A stretch of 64,000 nucleotides of DNA. It comes from Escarpia spicata. Taxonomy: Eukaryota > Annelida > Polychaeta > Sabellida > Siboglinidae. Positions within the stretch are counted from its first letter, which is position 1. Each line of letters starts with the position of its first letter. Positions 1 to 43,248 of the stretch are shown one piece after another. The position numbers were made by a program, and so were the translations under genes. Where the stretch lies: the NCBI GenBank assembly GCA_963995525.1, contig OZ023205.1, forward strand, positions 46,330,704-46,394,703. The letters run 5' to 3'. Below the pieces are notes generated by a model that saw only the letters and a list, made by a program, of their open reading frames with translations, did no database searches and was not told the origin of the DNA.

Positions 1-78
1 ATTGTTGGACAAATGTTTCGTTTTGGAGAATAACTGTTGTCTTGGAGTCTAAACTACTTGTTGGCGATCAATGATAAA

Positions 79-449
79 TAGGGCTGTAACGATTCATCGT
101 TGCATCGGTGTATTGCAATACTTCTTCACGATACGATACATGATACACTTTGAAAGTATTGCAATATACACGAAACATGCAACATATTTTTAAAAAGTAT
201 TATCGTGACAAATGTTGTCAAAAACAGACAAAAGCATGAGGGATGTTTTAGGTAAGCTGGCTGTTTTAATTAATATGTTTGGGTCAGTTACTCAAGAGAA
301 AACGTCTCTATAAGGTCTTTAGGGTTTTATTTATTACAAACATGGTTTTCTCAGTATATCTTACTTTAGGGAATTTCTCCAAAACGTTACCTGTATCGTT
401 ATGTATCGTGAGGCATATCGTATTGTGGCTTAGTATCGCTACATCCCTA
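79..449. mobile_element. hAT-like MITE (non-autonomous DNA transposon)
   Basis: The segment opens with TAGGGCTGTAACGAT and closes with ATCGCTACATCCCTA, an imperfect inverted repeat. The interior is rich in GTATCG/CGATAC and GTATTGCAATA motifs typical of small hAT-derived elements in aquatic animals. It has no coding capacity. I could not identify a clean 8-bp target duplication, so the exact ends are uncertain. The family assignment is from memory of this terminal motif. Confidence 0.5.
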
Positions 450-1245
450 TATATATAAAACGTCATTTAATGTAGGGCACACCGGGCACAAATGTAACAT
501 CGGTCAATTGTAACACTGGCTCTCCACGTCAACTAGATTATCCGACAGCAGCAGTGCTAGTACGGATTAGCAATTTAGCAATGCTTTATCTCATGGAAGA
601 TCTGTTAAGATCGGTAAACACAAACGAACTGTATTCACAAAAATACATTTTAAAGCGTTTAAGTAAAATCTCATGCTGTGAATGTATTACGGATAAAGTA
701 GTGCATTCCTTGAATCACAACTACATTTTCGGATCACAAATGCACTGCGGATTTTGGCTGATATTGGACAAACTTCAAAACACGTACGGTAAATATGGAA
801 TTCTACAAAATAAAATTCCCCTCATCAGCAATTAATCCTATACATAAATCTGTTCATTTTCACTATGACTTACTTTTACCGTTAGTCATTATTTACCATA
901 GCCTGCTACAGTATACTGCTATACATAGCTACTTACTGTATTCACACAGATATTTGGGTTATCGTTTCGCACTTTATTGTATTCTACTGTACGAATAAAG
1001 TGATATTCTTCTTATACACCGAATAAGGTTGGGTGCGACTGGAACAACAGTTACAGTTGAAGGTTTGTAGGGAAGATACAGTGGTTATATTGGTTTAAAA
1101 CGCATATCATTATGACAATACCAATTATATGACATGTCACAAAATTTTATTGTTTCACATTAATAAATATCAAGTGGCGTATACAAATACATAAATGTAT
1201 GATTCCCGATCGTGTCCACAATCAAAGTTATCAAAACGCATTTAC
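450..1245. other. no recognisable gene
   Basis: About 800 bp of A+T-rich sequence. Short open frames occur (for example 554-835 plus) but show no recognisable domain, no repeated structure and no convincing splice context. Confidence 0.5.
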
Positions 1246-32307
<31,062 letters not shown>

Positions 32308-32599
32308 GGCTTTTCTGTGATTGTGGGAGAAAACTACATTAGCTGAGTTGTACGTCCTACTTTGCACGGAGAAAACATACATGCATGGTTAACCCATTGA
32401 AGACAACTGATTCATTCCAGGTAACTGAACATACAACCTCGTTTTAAGAAACAATCGTCACCCGACTATAAAATACCTCGAGGTTTTCTAAGCATAGTTT
32501 GCAGACGGGTTGACCGACCGGTCTCTTGTGGTCATCAACAAATTGCAGTTGTCTTCTTCTCGGCACAATCGACAACGGCGGAATGTCAGCGTACCCCAG

Positions 32600-33095
32600 C
32601 TAACAAGGACACGTGATTTAACATGTTCTGAAGGTAAATTCACGTGTTCGCGACTAGTTCAATTCACGTGTTTTCCGTACATGAATTCACAAGATTCTGT
32701 GAAAAAAATTTCAAGGTGAAAACACGTATTTCGACACGTGTTTATCTGAATCACCGCCCGTGAAATCACGAGTTTCCGTACGTGAATTCACGAAATTCTG
32801 TGAACAAATTTCAAGGTGAAAACACGTGTTTCGACACGTGTTTATCTGGTTCACCGCAGGTGAAATCACAAGTTTCCGTACGTGTAATCACGTGTTTCCG
32901 TATGTGAATTCACGAGATTCTGTGAACAACTTTCCCCCATAAAATCGTGTCTCATGCACATGTTGTAACAGGCTCATTACTCGCGAAATCACGTGTTGGC
33001 GTACGTGAGGTCACGAGAATCTGTAAGCATGTTTTCCCGTGAAAACACGTGTCCAAGACACGCATTTTAATTGATTCATAAAACGTGAAATCACC
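32600..33095. repeat. ~102-bp tandem repeat with palindromic core
   Basis: About four to five diverged units built from GTGAATTCACGAGATTCTGT, TTTCAAGGTGAAAACACGTG and TTTCGACACGTGTTTATCTG. The pieces GTGAATTCAC and ACACGTGT are themselves palindromic. It lies just upstream of the death-domain gene start. Confidence 0.82.
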
Positions 33096-33382
33096 TGCTC
33101 TGACAAATGGTTAGGAACTATTGACGATATATCAAGTCTATTCGGATCCGTAGACGTCGATTGTATTTTTATTTATTTTCAACGCGAATCTCTGTGTGAG
33201 CACAGCTAAAATTGTACGTAGAAATGAGTTAACGGTTTTACCCGATCTTCGTATTAAGAACACATGACAAATCAAACCCAGGAGTACATATTAACAATGT
33301 ATGTGAAGTTTATGAACACTGTATGACAGTCCTTCTATCTCAACCATGATTACCTGCTACATGTTTCTGCTAATACAATGTG

Positions 33383-33387
33383 GATAA

Positions 33388-33456
<69 letters not shown>
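33383..33456. repeat. (TA)n microsatellite
   Basis: Uninterrupted TA run directly left of the palindromic MITE. Confidence 0.95.
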
Positions 33457-33457
<1 letters not shown>

Positions 33458-33460
<3 letters not shown>

Positions 33461-33712
33461 GGTACTCGTCATATGACGCTATTCTATTATCCTGTATTTC
33501 TACATAGTAAAATATCATCTAGATAATAAACTATATTTTTTTGTCAACTGACACCAATTAACAGTCTTCCTATGTTAGCCATCGTTTAGGAAGACTGTTA
33601 ATTAGTGTCAATTGACAACAAAAACAAAACATAGTTTATTACCTAGATTTTTTTTCTATGTAAAAATACAGGACAATAGAATAGCACAATATGACGAGTA
33701 TCAAATGATAAT
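33458..33712. mobile_element. palindromic MITE in a TA tract
   Basis: Two ~115-bp arms are inverted copies (left GGTACTCGTCATATGACGCT…, right end …ATGACGAGTATC), meeting around TTAACAGTCTTCC / GGAAGACTGTTAA with a short loop. TA repeats flank both sides, so it inserted into a TA array or uses a TA target. Non-coding. Confidence 0.78.
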
Positions 33713-33734
33713 CAAATAATGTGTGTATGTATAT

Positions 33735-33745
33735 ATATAATATTA

Positions 33746-33800
<55 letters not shown>

Positions 33801-33848
33801 GTATATACATATAATATATATATATATATATATTATATGTATATACAG

Positions 33849-33932
<84 letters not shown>
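33735..33932. repeat. TA-rich microsatellite
   Basis: TA runs broken by short TGTATATACA motifs. Confidence 0.95.
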
Positions 33933-33935
<3 letters not shown>

Positions 33936-33944
33936 GATTCATTG

Positions 33945-34860
33945 CACCTCAACATTTAAAACAGGCTATATATGTAAGCCGCGCTGAACATGATTGGTCA
34001 CCAACAAGAGACCCCGCCTATTGACTGTATTTTTTGGAAAATTTTGTGAGAAAGGGTGGATATGCTTAAGGGTGGTGACGTGTACATAGAAATCATGTTT
34101 AGGACACATTTATATAAATCTGGTTGTTTAAATTTTTCACGTCGGATAAAAAGTACCAATTTGCTGTTTTTCGAAAAGAAATATATAATTTGACAAGTTT
34201 ATTTGTGGTGATCATGGTTACTGGGTTGTTGATGCCAGTTAGGCACCTCTTTCTAATGAACCTTTTAGTTTTCATTCGGTATGGTTTAAAACCAATACAT
34301 AGGTGAGTTTTTTTAACATTGCACCAATTGCAAAAAACGGACATGATTGCATTCCATGGTCCATAGTTTGAACCCAATCCATGGCGGATGTATTTTGACA
34401 TTTCCATTGTCTCGCTGAAGTTTTGAAGTTTGTGGACATATAATACTTCATATCAATACAATTATATTTTGGTGATTTTTTAACATTACATATATACTTA
34501 AAACGTGTGTTCTTTTTGGTATAGAGTTCAGTGAATGTGTCATAATAAATATAATACTTGTTCGAATTACAAAGAGTCCAGTATTCTGTTTTATATATTG
34601 CCATAATATACTCCTCTACGAAAGTTGAATATATTCTTTCAGATATTTGTGAATCTTTGGATGTGTGAAATGTTACCCTCTTTGTAGAACGTATGTGACT
34701 ACGCGTATTTCCCATTTTTAAAAACAATACAAAATTATGTCGTATCTGTATTACACAAGTCCTAAAATGTAGACCAACCATGCTTTTAGTCAATTTCACA
34801 CATAAATCTTATTGCCGTTTTAAGTCCATTCTTACGAGAGCATGCGAAGTGTCCCAAAAA
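33945..34860. other. no recognisable gene
   Basis: A+T-rich. Minus-strand open frames (34099-34407, 34272-34799) overlap in different frames and have no known motif. Confidence 0.5.
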
Positions 34861-34863
34861 CGC

Positions 34864-35203
34864 CGTCACGGACGTTCCGCCGTGTTACATGTCCGCAAAT
34901 CGCAACGCCGGCTCATATAAAGCATCAGATGGCAAAGTACGGGTGAGATACCCGCATCCAGTCGGTGGAAAACTAAACGTATTCAACTGGCCATCAACCG
35001 AGGACATTGACGACACTGCCGTCGATGACATCTTCATGCCTTGGATTCCTATACCGTGCGTGACTGGAGGACGCAATCGCGCCCACTGCATACTGCATGA
35101 AGGTCTACGGGATGAGATCAGTGCGGCCCACAGATTTGAATTTGAGTTTGCATGCAGGGATTGACAAATTGACAACATCTATAAATGCAGAACGTCCGTG
35201 ACG
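34864..35203. mobile_element. 340-bp segment bounded by a 14-bp inverted repeat
   Basis: CGTCACGGACGTTC at the left and its exact complement GAACGTCCGTGACG at the right. The interior is unusually G+C-rich for the area and open across 34889-35164. This suggests a small transposon or a captured exon. The TCCGTGACG motif recurs at about 35467 and 36067. Confidence 0.5.
34889..35164 (+). CDS. 91-codon ORF of unknown function
   Basis: Begins MSANRNAGSYKASDGKVRVR and continues through PHPVGGKLNVFNWPST, IDDTAVDDIFMPWIPIPC and HRFEFEFACRD. Codon composition looks protein-like, but no family is recognised and there is no clear promoter or poly(A) signal. It fills the segment between the inverted repeats at 34864 and 35203. 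Confidence 0.35.
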   Translation: MSANRNAGSYKASDGKVRVRYPHPVGGKLNVFNWPSTEDIDDTAVDDIFMPWIPIPCVTGGRNRAHCILHEGLRDEISAAHRFEFEFACRD

Positions 35204-35650
35204 ACAAATTTTCTTCGTTAAATGCGTATACACCTTTACCTTGGATTTATGTTGTTGTTGTGTGCGTATCGTTGTTGCGCAAGAAGGTCGTTGTTTTACA
35301 TGGTGAAACTAATGCAGGTTTCTAGGCAACGTTAACTAGTTCAATAAAGTTGGAAGTCGTCATAGTCTTCTTCCTTTTCGCTATAGAATCTAATGGTTGA
35401 CGCATACACATATGCATGTAAAGTAGCCTATATATTTAGGGCCATGTAGTTTTTTGGCTAGCAAATATCCGTGACGGTTGTGTTTGTTTTCTACGTTAAA
35501 CGCACAAATAATCTTGTAAATATGGGAGTAATATGATATTATGTCGTCGTATCCATACAGGTTCTCGCTTGTTAATTAACTGTTGGAAATTGTATTTTTT
35601 TTAATAATGTTAATTTTGGGCATTTCATTTATACATTTATTGATAGGTGT
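35204..35650. other. no recognisable gene
   Basis: A+T-rich spacer; one TCCGTGACG motif near 35467. Confidence 0.5.
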
Positions 35651-35652
35651 CT

Positions 35653-35901
<249 letters not shown>

Positions 35902-35904
35902 GTC

Positions 35905-36490
35905 ACACATTAACTAAGCTTAATCCTTTATACTTTACAAAAGTCAATTATAATATTCTTAAGCCAGGGCATGTGCTTTTATGCAAAGCAAATATGTGGT
36001 GGCATGTGCCGTATATAATGTGACATACCAACCCATGAGTCGCATTCACAAACAACGTCACGTCCGTGACGAAAATATGGTAGTTGGATACACATACGTG
36101 TGCATTTACAAGTTGGACACTGCTAGAATACTGCGTGCCACAGTCACCAGGAACACAGTATGGGTCGCTGAGCGTAAGTTCTGCAGGCGACACTATACCA
36201 TGCACAAATCGAAATTAAATCAATTAACTAATTACCCTAAACTATCACATGCTATGGCAATGAATGGGGACAGTCATGCGCTGGATAATCCCAGAACGGA
36301 AGATGGTTGTAAACGACACACGCCGACGCAAACACTAACTGTTGTAAAAGTGCCAGAGCGCCCAGAGCTATGGAACGCCTTATACGAACGTGAGAAGTGC
36401 AGTGGAGGCTGTCATTTAATTATATTGGTCATGATTTAATCATAAAGACGGTATTGCGCGCGTTCTTAGTGGGTAAATAAATGCTTGCGA
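35905..36490. other. no recognised gene; short open frame
   Basis: The plus frame 35981-36439 is open but has no recognisable domain. It includes CGTCACGTCCGTGACG, related to the inverted repeat at 34864/35203. Confidence 0.4.
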
Positions 36491-36499
36491 ATATAATTA

Positions 36500-37325
36500 T
36501 GAATGAACACGTTAATTCACGTGATTACTCGTTCCCCTTGAACCGTGCCAGTTCCCCCAGTTTCACACGTGAATGAACACGTTAATTCATGTGATTACTC
36601 GTTCCCTTAAAACTGTACCAGTTTCCCCAGTTTTACACGTGGATGAACACGTTAATTCACGCGTTTACTCGTTCCCCTGGAACTGTACCTGTTTCCACAG
36701 TTCCACACGTGAATGAACACGTTAATTCACGAGATTACTCGTTCCCCTAGAACCGTACCAGTTTTCCCATTTCCACACGTGAATGAACACGTTAATTCAC
36801 CTGATTACTTGTTCCACTACAAGCGTACCAGTTTCCCCAGTTTCACACGTGAATGAACACGTTAATTCACGTGATTGCTCGTTCCCCTAGAACTGTACCA
36901 GTTTCCACAGTTCCAATCGTGAATGAACACGTTAATTCACGTGATTACTCGTTCCTCTAGAACTGTACAAGTTTATCCAGTTCGACACGTAAATGAACAC
37001 GTTAATTCACGTGATTACTCGTTCCCCTACAACTGTACCAGTTTCTCCAGTTTCACACGTGAATGAACACGTTAATTCACGTGATTACTCGTTTCCCTGG
37101 AACCGTACCAGTTTCCTCAGTTCTACACGTGAATGAACACATTAATTCACGTGATTACTCGTTTCACTACAACCGTACCAGTTTCCTTAGTTCCACACGT
37201 GAATGAACCCGTGAATTCACGTGATTGCTCGTTCCCCTGGAACCGTACCAGTTTCCCCAGTTCCACATGTGAATTAACTCGTGAATACACGTGAATGCAC
37301 ATACTGGTGGAGCCGTACCAGTTAT
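36500..37325. repeat. ~60-bp hairpin minisatellite, about 13 copies
   Basis: Each unit has CACGTGAATGAACACGTTAA then TTCACGTGATTACTCG and a CCGTACCAGTTTCC block. CACGTGAAT and ATTCACGTG in one unit are complementary, so every monomer can fold into a hairpin and carries one or two CACGTG E-box palindromes. Confidence 0.92.
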
Positions 37326-37329
37326 GAAT

Positions 37330-38000
37330 CAGTATATGACATGTGTCAAACTGGTTCAAAACTGCATGGTTCCTTGTTTACTGGGACTGCGTCACATGGT
37401 GCTGCTGGCAGATAGGCTAGCTACGTACCATGCACGTGTCGCAGAAGCTTCAAACTACGATCGATACTAAGATAACTAAGAAGAAAAAGTCAGTGGACTA
37501 CTTACCAACAGAGACTCTTCGCATAAATATATAGATCAGCGAAACTGGACTATGACTTCAACAAACGGTGAGAAACAAGTCTATACACTGACCAATTGCA
37601 GTCCACTGTTGATGTATAATAAACATGTGATGTATGTGTGTCGATAGTTGCCGGACACCGTGCTTAACACAGGGCAGGCTTGTCAACTCAAAATAACATT
37701 GCGATTATGTCAACCAACTAGCACATGTACAGTGTGACACTGCTGGCTCGGTGTCCCAGTTACCTCCGGTAGCAGCTCCCTATCAACCGTATCTTTCCTT
37801 GGGTCAGTGACTCTGAATGTACAACGTCACTCAGTACAGCCACGTTTATAGTTGGTCATGATCTTCAGCAGTATTGATGTTATCATTACGCCTTTCCCCG
37901 GCAGCATTGCGAACGCTTTGTATCGTTTCGTTTACTAAGAGAGACAACGATCAGCGAAAGAAAACAATGCTGTTCGGCTGTTTTTATCTTAACATTTATG
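37330..38000. other. no recognisable gene
   Basis: Unique-looking sequence with no convincing exon. Confidence 0.5.
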
Positions 38001-38006
38001 TTATGA

Positions 38007-38260
38007 AATGCGCGCGGAGGGAGGTAGGGAGGTAGGGAGGGAGGGAGGGAGGGAGGGAGGGAGGGAGGGGGGAGGGAGGGAGGGAGGGAGGGAGGGAGGG
38101 AGGGAGGGAGGGAGGGAGGGAGGGAGGGAGGGAGGGAGGGAGGAAGGGAGGGAGGGAGGGAGGGACGGAGGGAGGGAGGGAGGGAGGGACGGAGGGAGGG
38201 AGGGAGGGAGGGAGGGAGGGAGGGACGGAGGGAGGGAGGGAGGGAGGGAGGGAGGAACGC
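38007..38260. repeat. (GGGA)n microsatellite
   Basis: About 60 GGGA units with occasional GGAC variants. The G-rich strand could form G-quadruplexes. Confidence 0.97.
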
Positions 38261-38284
38261 AAGGCGGTGGGATAGAGGGACGTA

Positions 38285-38470
38285 AGGCAGTGGGGGTGAC
38301 ACTGAGACAGTCGATGAGACTGTCAATGAGACTGGCAATGAGACTGCCACAGAGATAGTTACCGAAACTCTCAATGAGAGTATCACTGGGACTGTCAGTG
38401 AGACTGCATGTCACAGAGACTGTCACTGAGATTGTCATTGGGATGTCACTGAGACTGTCACTGGACTGTA
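38285..38470. repeat. 12-bp degenerate repeat
   Basis: Variants of GAGACTGTCACT in tandem. Confidence 0.8.
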
Positions 38471-38583
38471 ACGGCGCACATATCGTTGATGTTGTCTATG
38501 GCTAATATTCTAAAAATATGAAGTCACACGGTCAAGATTGTCGCTGAGATTGTCACCGCTTCAGGGGAAAGAGTTCCATTCGA

Positions 38584-38690
38584 GGTGCAGTTGAAGGTTT
38601 TAAAGAATCTCAAAGGCGGGGTGCTCTTGGATGTATCAAGGTGTGCAATTGGATGTTTTTAGGAAGTCTCAAGGGGCAGTGCAGCTAAGT
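38584..38690. repeat. diverged relatives of the 33-bp minisatellite at 62.9 kb
   Basis: GTGCAGTTGAAGGTTTTAAA and GTCTCAAGGGGCAGTG resemble the CAGTTGGAGGTTCTTGTAGA / GAGTCTCAAGGGGGG unit at 62940-63290, with two to three loose copies. Confidence 0.45.
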
Positions 38691-39039
38691 GGTATAGTTT
38701 TTTTTCTCGAGAAACGCCCTCCCCAAACACAATCAACAACGCTACGTACTGTCCTGATTTATATTGTCCCTTATGCTCATCTTCCTCATAGAACCATTAA
38801 TCAGGGCGAAGCCTCCTGAGACACTAGAATGGAATGAAACATTTGACGACCCCGCACAGTGGATCTTAAGTATGCAGCCAACCAGCTGGTGCAATACTCT
38901 TGTGTTTTTACAGTGCCTGCTCTAACGGTGCAATAAGGGGTAACTACAACCCGAGCCTGTTCATGGATAGTGTACGTGCTGCTGCCTCAATTGCCAAATC
39001 ACAACATGTGGCATAGGCCGCCATTGTAGCGTTTCCCGG

Positions 39040-39060
39040 GTATATATATATATGTATATG

Positions 39061-39106
<46 letters not shown>
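39040..39106. repeat. (TA)n microsatellite
   Basis: TA run with two TATG interruptions. Confidence 0.93.
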
Positions 39107-39108
<2 letters not shown>

Positions 39109-39224
39109 GCATTATAACCTCAGATTTACATTAAGCTGATATAGCTCTAAATGTTGGTGCATTCTGCACACTGTGCCGACACGGAGCAATAAGTGTACAT
39201 TTATTGCCAATAAATGAATATTCT

Positions 39225-39350
39225 AATACAATACACTGGCATCAGAACGAAATTAATATTGGGTGGGCTGAGTTGAAGCATCAGTACCACTCCGCTGCAT
39301 GTCGGACCATGACATCAGAAGACGGGGGAGGGGGTGCTAGCTGTTAATTA
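39225..39350. repeat. dispersed repeat, copy 2
   Basis: Matches parts of 19726-20100 (ACTGGCATCAGAACGAAATT, CATGACATCAGAAGACGGGG). Confidence 0.45.
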
Positions 39351-39569
39351 ACATTGTTTCGGGGTGATGTTCAATTTTTTCCAACTCATCACACACTTCC
39401 ACGTACACGCTCCCTGAGGCTCCCGCTTTCAGACTCTCCAAAAACCTCCAATTGCTCCCCCTCGATCGAGACTAAAAAAACAACATTGACGATCTCCAAA
39501 AACAATTAAATTGTTCAGGTGGTCATATGACAAAAACTACTAGATAATCCTAAACATAAGGAGTCAGAT

Positions 39570-39700
39570 TGTCAAGATTATGTTTTTTGAAAGCGAATTA
39601 CAATATTTTATTGTCCTGGGGAATAGAAGAATGTATCATGTCAGTTAAAATTGTAGCTGGCATGAAATAATTAACGATGCATGTAGCTATGGAGATGACT
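39570..39700 (-). pseudogene. possible CR1-like 3' end, strongly decayed
   Basis: Minus strand resembles the YTFSYFPRTIKYLN segment at 19.2 kb (AATATTTTATTGTCCTGGGG against AAATATTTTATTGTTCGGGG on plus). Too short to be sure. Confidence 0.35.
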
Positions 39701-40318
39701 TGGTTGCTGGACGCGGTCTCCAACTGACCAGACCACATTACCTTTTGTTGTTTTGTGTCGTAAGCCTAAGGTAATTAAATTATTAACAGAAGCTAAATAT
39801 ATACTTATATCATTGTGTTAAGCGAAAGTGTCACCATGTCATATCACGAAGCCTGGATAATAGCCGGTACATCAATTCATAAAAAGTTGGTAATTTACGG
39901 CACCCTTCGGTGATTACATGGTTATGAATATAATCATTAGAGTGAATTATGTAGTCGAGGAGTTGTCTGTGTAACCAGTGTAGGGGGTATTGAATCTTGG
40001 TGGGTATGCCCAAACATCCGAATGTTCAACCGATCCCATTCCACACACGGTGCTCTTTGGTATTCATACCGCATACCGTAATTGTGGGTAACGTGTTAAT
40101 AGTAAATAGTAGGTTCTTTCGGTAAAGCAAGTGATGCCCTCTGTCGGAATCTCACTGAAACTTGCCTTTCTTACTCCGTTCTGTCAGGCGATGCAAGCGG
40201 TTGTTATTTTCGGCGCAGGCAACCCTTTGCGAACAAGCAAGTAAACTCACGTTCAAGTAAAAGTACTAAAAGTTGTTGCCCCATGCTAATAGCTACCTCG
40301 GCCCTGGGCTGGGTAGTA

Positions 40319-40326
40319 TAAATGCA
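40319..40326. repeat. target site duplication, left copy (Merlin)
   Basis: TAAATGCA, repeated at 43249-43256. Merlin transposons make 8-9 bp duplications. Confidence 0.88.
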
Positions 40327-40830
40327 GGCGATCTTTTACTTTCTGACCTAATCATGAAAACGACCACCTACACTACAGCCGCCAAACTTCTCCTCACATA
40401 TCTTACATACATATACACACACTACGTTACAAAAATAATTATTTTATATTCCTACAACGATCAAATTTCGCAAAACAAACTCAAGTAAAACTCGACTTCT
40501 ACGGCGGCGACTATCCGGTACTCCGCGGTTACCGTAAAATTGATATTGTGTCGAGCTTCACAGAAATTCCGTACAATGGCGCTATCATTACTGTACGCAT
40601 GTTCGCGCGCGATATAAATATAATAATATATCGTTAATATATACGGGCGCGTGAGTGTATGTGCGTGTGGTAGTTATAATTTTATTGGCATTGTTTCAGT
40701 TAATAAGTAGTTCGATTAATTAAGGCATGATTATTATCATCAGTATGGTTTGCAGGTAATGAAAGTTTTCTACTTAATGTAAAAAACAAAATAGATCTTA
40801 CGAATAGCCAATAATTGTGTTCCCGTGGGT
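40327..40830 (+). repeat. left terminal inverted repeat (Merlin)
   Basis: Inverted match to 42745-43248, ending in the CAATAATTGTGT / ACACAATTATCG region. Confidence 0.9.
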
Positions 40831-41461
40831 CAATTCTTTTTCAGTTGATGACCAACGGTGCTCCAACGAATTACACAATTTTGGGGGGCATTCAGACTTA
40901 GGATGAATCTTAGGTATTCGTTTATGTGAAAATTTTTATAAATTGTGTATTTTTCTAAGCTGGAAAGTCATTTCCGTAATTAGTTAAAGTGACAAACTGA
41001 ACTAAGAAGACGTCAATCTTCATTTCCATATAGTTTTTATGTCGCCATTAAAAGTGCAGGTTTGGAACAAATTATGCACAATTTGCTGCCACTCTGTATG
41101 TAAAAGGAAACTACTTGTGATACATCAATTGGTGGTGAACACGGCAATTCGTTGTAACAAAAAATTACGATGAGTTTAATTTGGAGATGAATTTTATTGT
41201 TTAATCCATTCTTCCCACAATAAAAAAAACTGCATTATATAACCATCGTAGTGAATCGCAGGTGGGCCAGTGTTGTGAGAGAATGAACAACTTTCACCCA
41301 AGTCGTTTCTGGGAAGTTGTTGCTAAGGCGAAACATCAAATAATCTCAATATTGGATCTGATTTATTGGTGAGAAGATTGTCTTTCATTCCCATTCGCTT
41401 ATTGGTATATAAGGCGATGTTTCCGACTCCTACTCTATATCGATTTTCAGTTCTTTTCGAG

Positions 41462-42349
41462 ATGGCTTAAGTAAATGTGAATCTGCGCGGCTTGCGTTTG
41501 AGAAGTTTGGTCATCGCGACGAGATCAACCAGGAGGACAGTCACCTGGCTGCAAGCGAATCGCCTGCTTGCAACAAACCTCAACTGTCCGGCGTGCCACG
41601 TGGCATGTCGTTGGGAGGTGACGGCTGCGTTGGCCGATGGACAACCAAGCATGCTGAACTCGCCTTTCCACACGGCATGGTAGCTTTTTCGCTAAAAGCC
41701 ACATATCGCTGCAGATCTTGCACAATTTATGTACAGGTGGAGCATGGACAGCGTCGGGTTTCCCACCATCCAGTCCGAACTCGGGATAGCTTCAGGGAAA
41801 ACGCTGGTAGACTGGAGCAATTTCATGCGTGACATATGTGCTCAACACATCCAGATCAACCCGGTACGCATCGGCGGTGTCGACCACAGTTGAAATCGAC
41901 GAAAGCAAGTTTGGAAAAAGAAAATTCAACAGCGGACGTCGCATCGACGGGGTATTTGTGCTTGGCGGCGTCTATATAAAGCTGATCATAGGGTGATTTT
42001 CCTAGTCCCGGTTCAACAGAGGGATGCCGCGACGCTGATTCCTATAATCTAGCAGTGGGTTCTGCCTGGTACGACGATCATAACCGACAAGTGGCGTGCA
42101 TACGGCACCTTACAGCAACTTGATAAACCACAGCCAGCACTATGTTGACCCCAACGATGCGACACTCCACACGAACACCATTGAAGGCGTGTGGACGCAG
42201 GTGAAAGGGAAGTTTAAGAGGATGTCGGGAACGAGGAACAATGGGCCGCTGCTTGATACCTACCTCCAAGAGTTTAGTTGGCGAAGGCTCTACGGGGATG
42301 CAGCATTTCACCACATCGTGAACTACGTTGCCCAACTGTACCCCGTGTA
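41462..42349 (+). pseudogene. Merlin transposase (ISXO2-like), decayed
   Basis: After an ATGGCTTAA the frame reads VNLRGLRLRSLVIATR, then WLQANRLLATNLNCPACHVA (start of the zinc ribbon). After frameshifts come VEIDESKFGKRKFNSGRRID (first catalytic Asp), GVFVLGGVYIK, TDKWRAYGTLQQL (second Asp) and SQHYVDPNDATLHTNTIEGV (Glu), with FKRMSGTRNNGPLLDTYLQE and YGDAAFHHIVNYVAQLYPV at the end. Stops and small indels at about 41680, 41895 and 41990-42120 make it inactive. The enzyme cuts and pastes the element by a DDE mechanism. Confidence 0.87.
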
Positions 42350-42744
42350 GAGGACGAACAGATCGAGAACAAAAACAATGGCTCTTTTAAGAGCCAAGAA
42401 AAAAACAACGGCTCTTTTCAGAGCCAACCATAACTTCCCCAACAGAGTTTCCTACTATGCATATATGGTGATATTGATAAGAAAAGCACTAAGATATTAA
42501 TAATTATTATCTTAGAATTCGACCAAACCGTTAAAAACTTTGTATTTTTCTACTACCATATTTCCCATCCCATATTCACATTTCATATAAATAACATTTA
42601 TTCATTATGCTTAACAAGTAATTAATATCCAAAAATGTATTAATATTATTATTAATACATATCTGATGGTAGCAATATATTTCATTAATTGAATAATAAT
42701 TTGTCAAAAGAACGTATTGGTGTACGTACACACACAGACACACG

Positions 42745-43248
42745 CACGCGCACGGAACACAATTATCGGCTATTCGTAAGACCTATTTTGTTTTTTACAT
42801 TAAGTAAAAACCTTTCATTAACTGCAAACCATACTGATGAGAATAATCATGCCTTAATTAATCGAGCTACTTTTTAACTAAAACAATGCCAATAAAAAAT
42901 TATTATAACTACCACACGCACACACTCACGCGCCCGTATATATTAACGATATATTATTATATTTATATCGCGCGCGAACATGTGTACAGTAATGATAACG
43001 CCATTGTACGGAATTTCTGTGAAGCTCGACACAATATCAATTTTACGGTAACCGCGGAGGACCGGATAGTCGCTGACGTAGAAGTCGAGTTTTAATTGAG
43101 TTTGTTTTGCGAAATTTGATCGTTGTAGGAACATAAAATAATTATTTTTGTAACGTAGTGTGTGTATATGAATGTAAGATATGTGAGGAGAAGTTTGGCG
43201 GCTGTAGGTGGTCGTTTTCATGGTTAGGTCAGAAAGTAAAAGATCGCC
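42745..43248 (-). repeat. right terminal inverted repeat (Merlin)
   Basis: Inverted copy of 40327-40830, ending AGAAAGTAAAAGATCGCC. Confidence 0.9.

Larger units (their letters stand above)
40327..43248 (+). mobile_element. Merlin-superfamily DNA transposon
   Basis: A 2,922-bp element with terminal inverted repeats of about 500 bp (40327-40830 and 42745-43248) starting GGCGATCTTTTACTTTCTGA. An exact 8-bp duplication lies outside. The centre encodes an IS1595/ISXO2-like transposase. Long inverted repeats, duplication size and transposase family all agree with Merlin. Confidence 0.92.

Noticed and set aside
37886..38438. Pro-Ser-Leu and Gly-Arg-Glu repeat proteins
   Set aside because: Translation of the (GGGA)n array.
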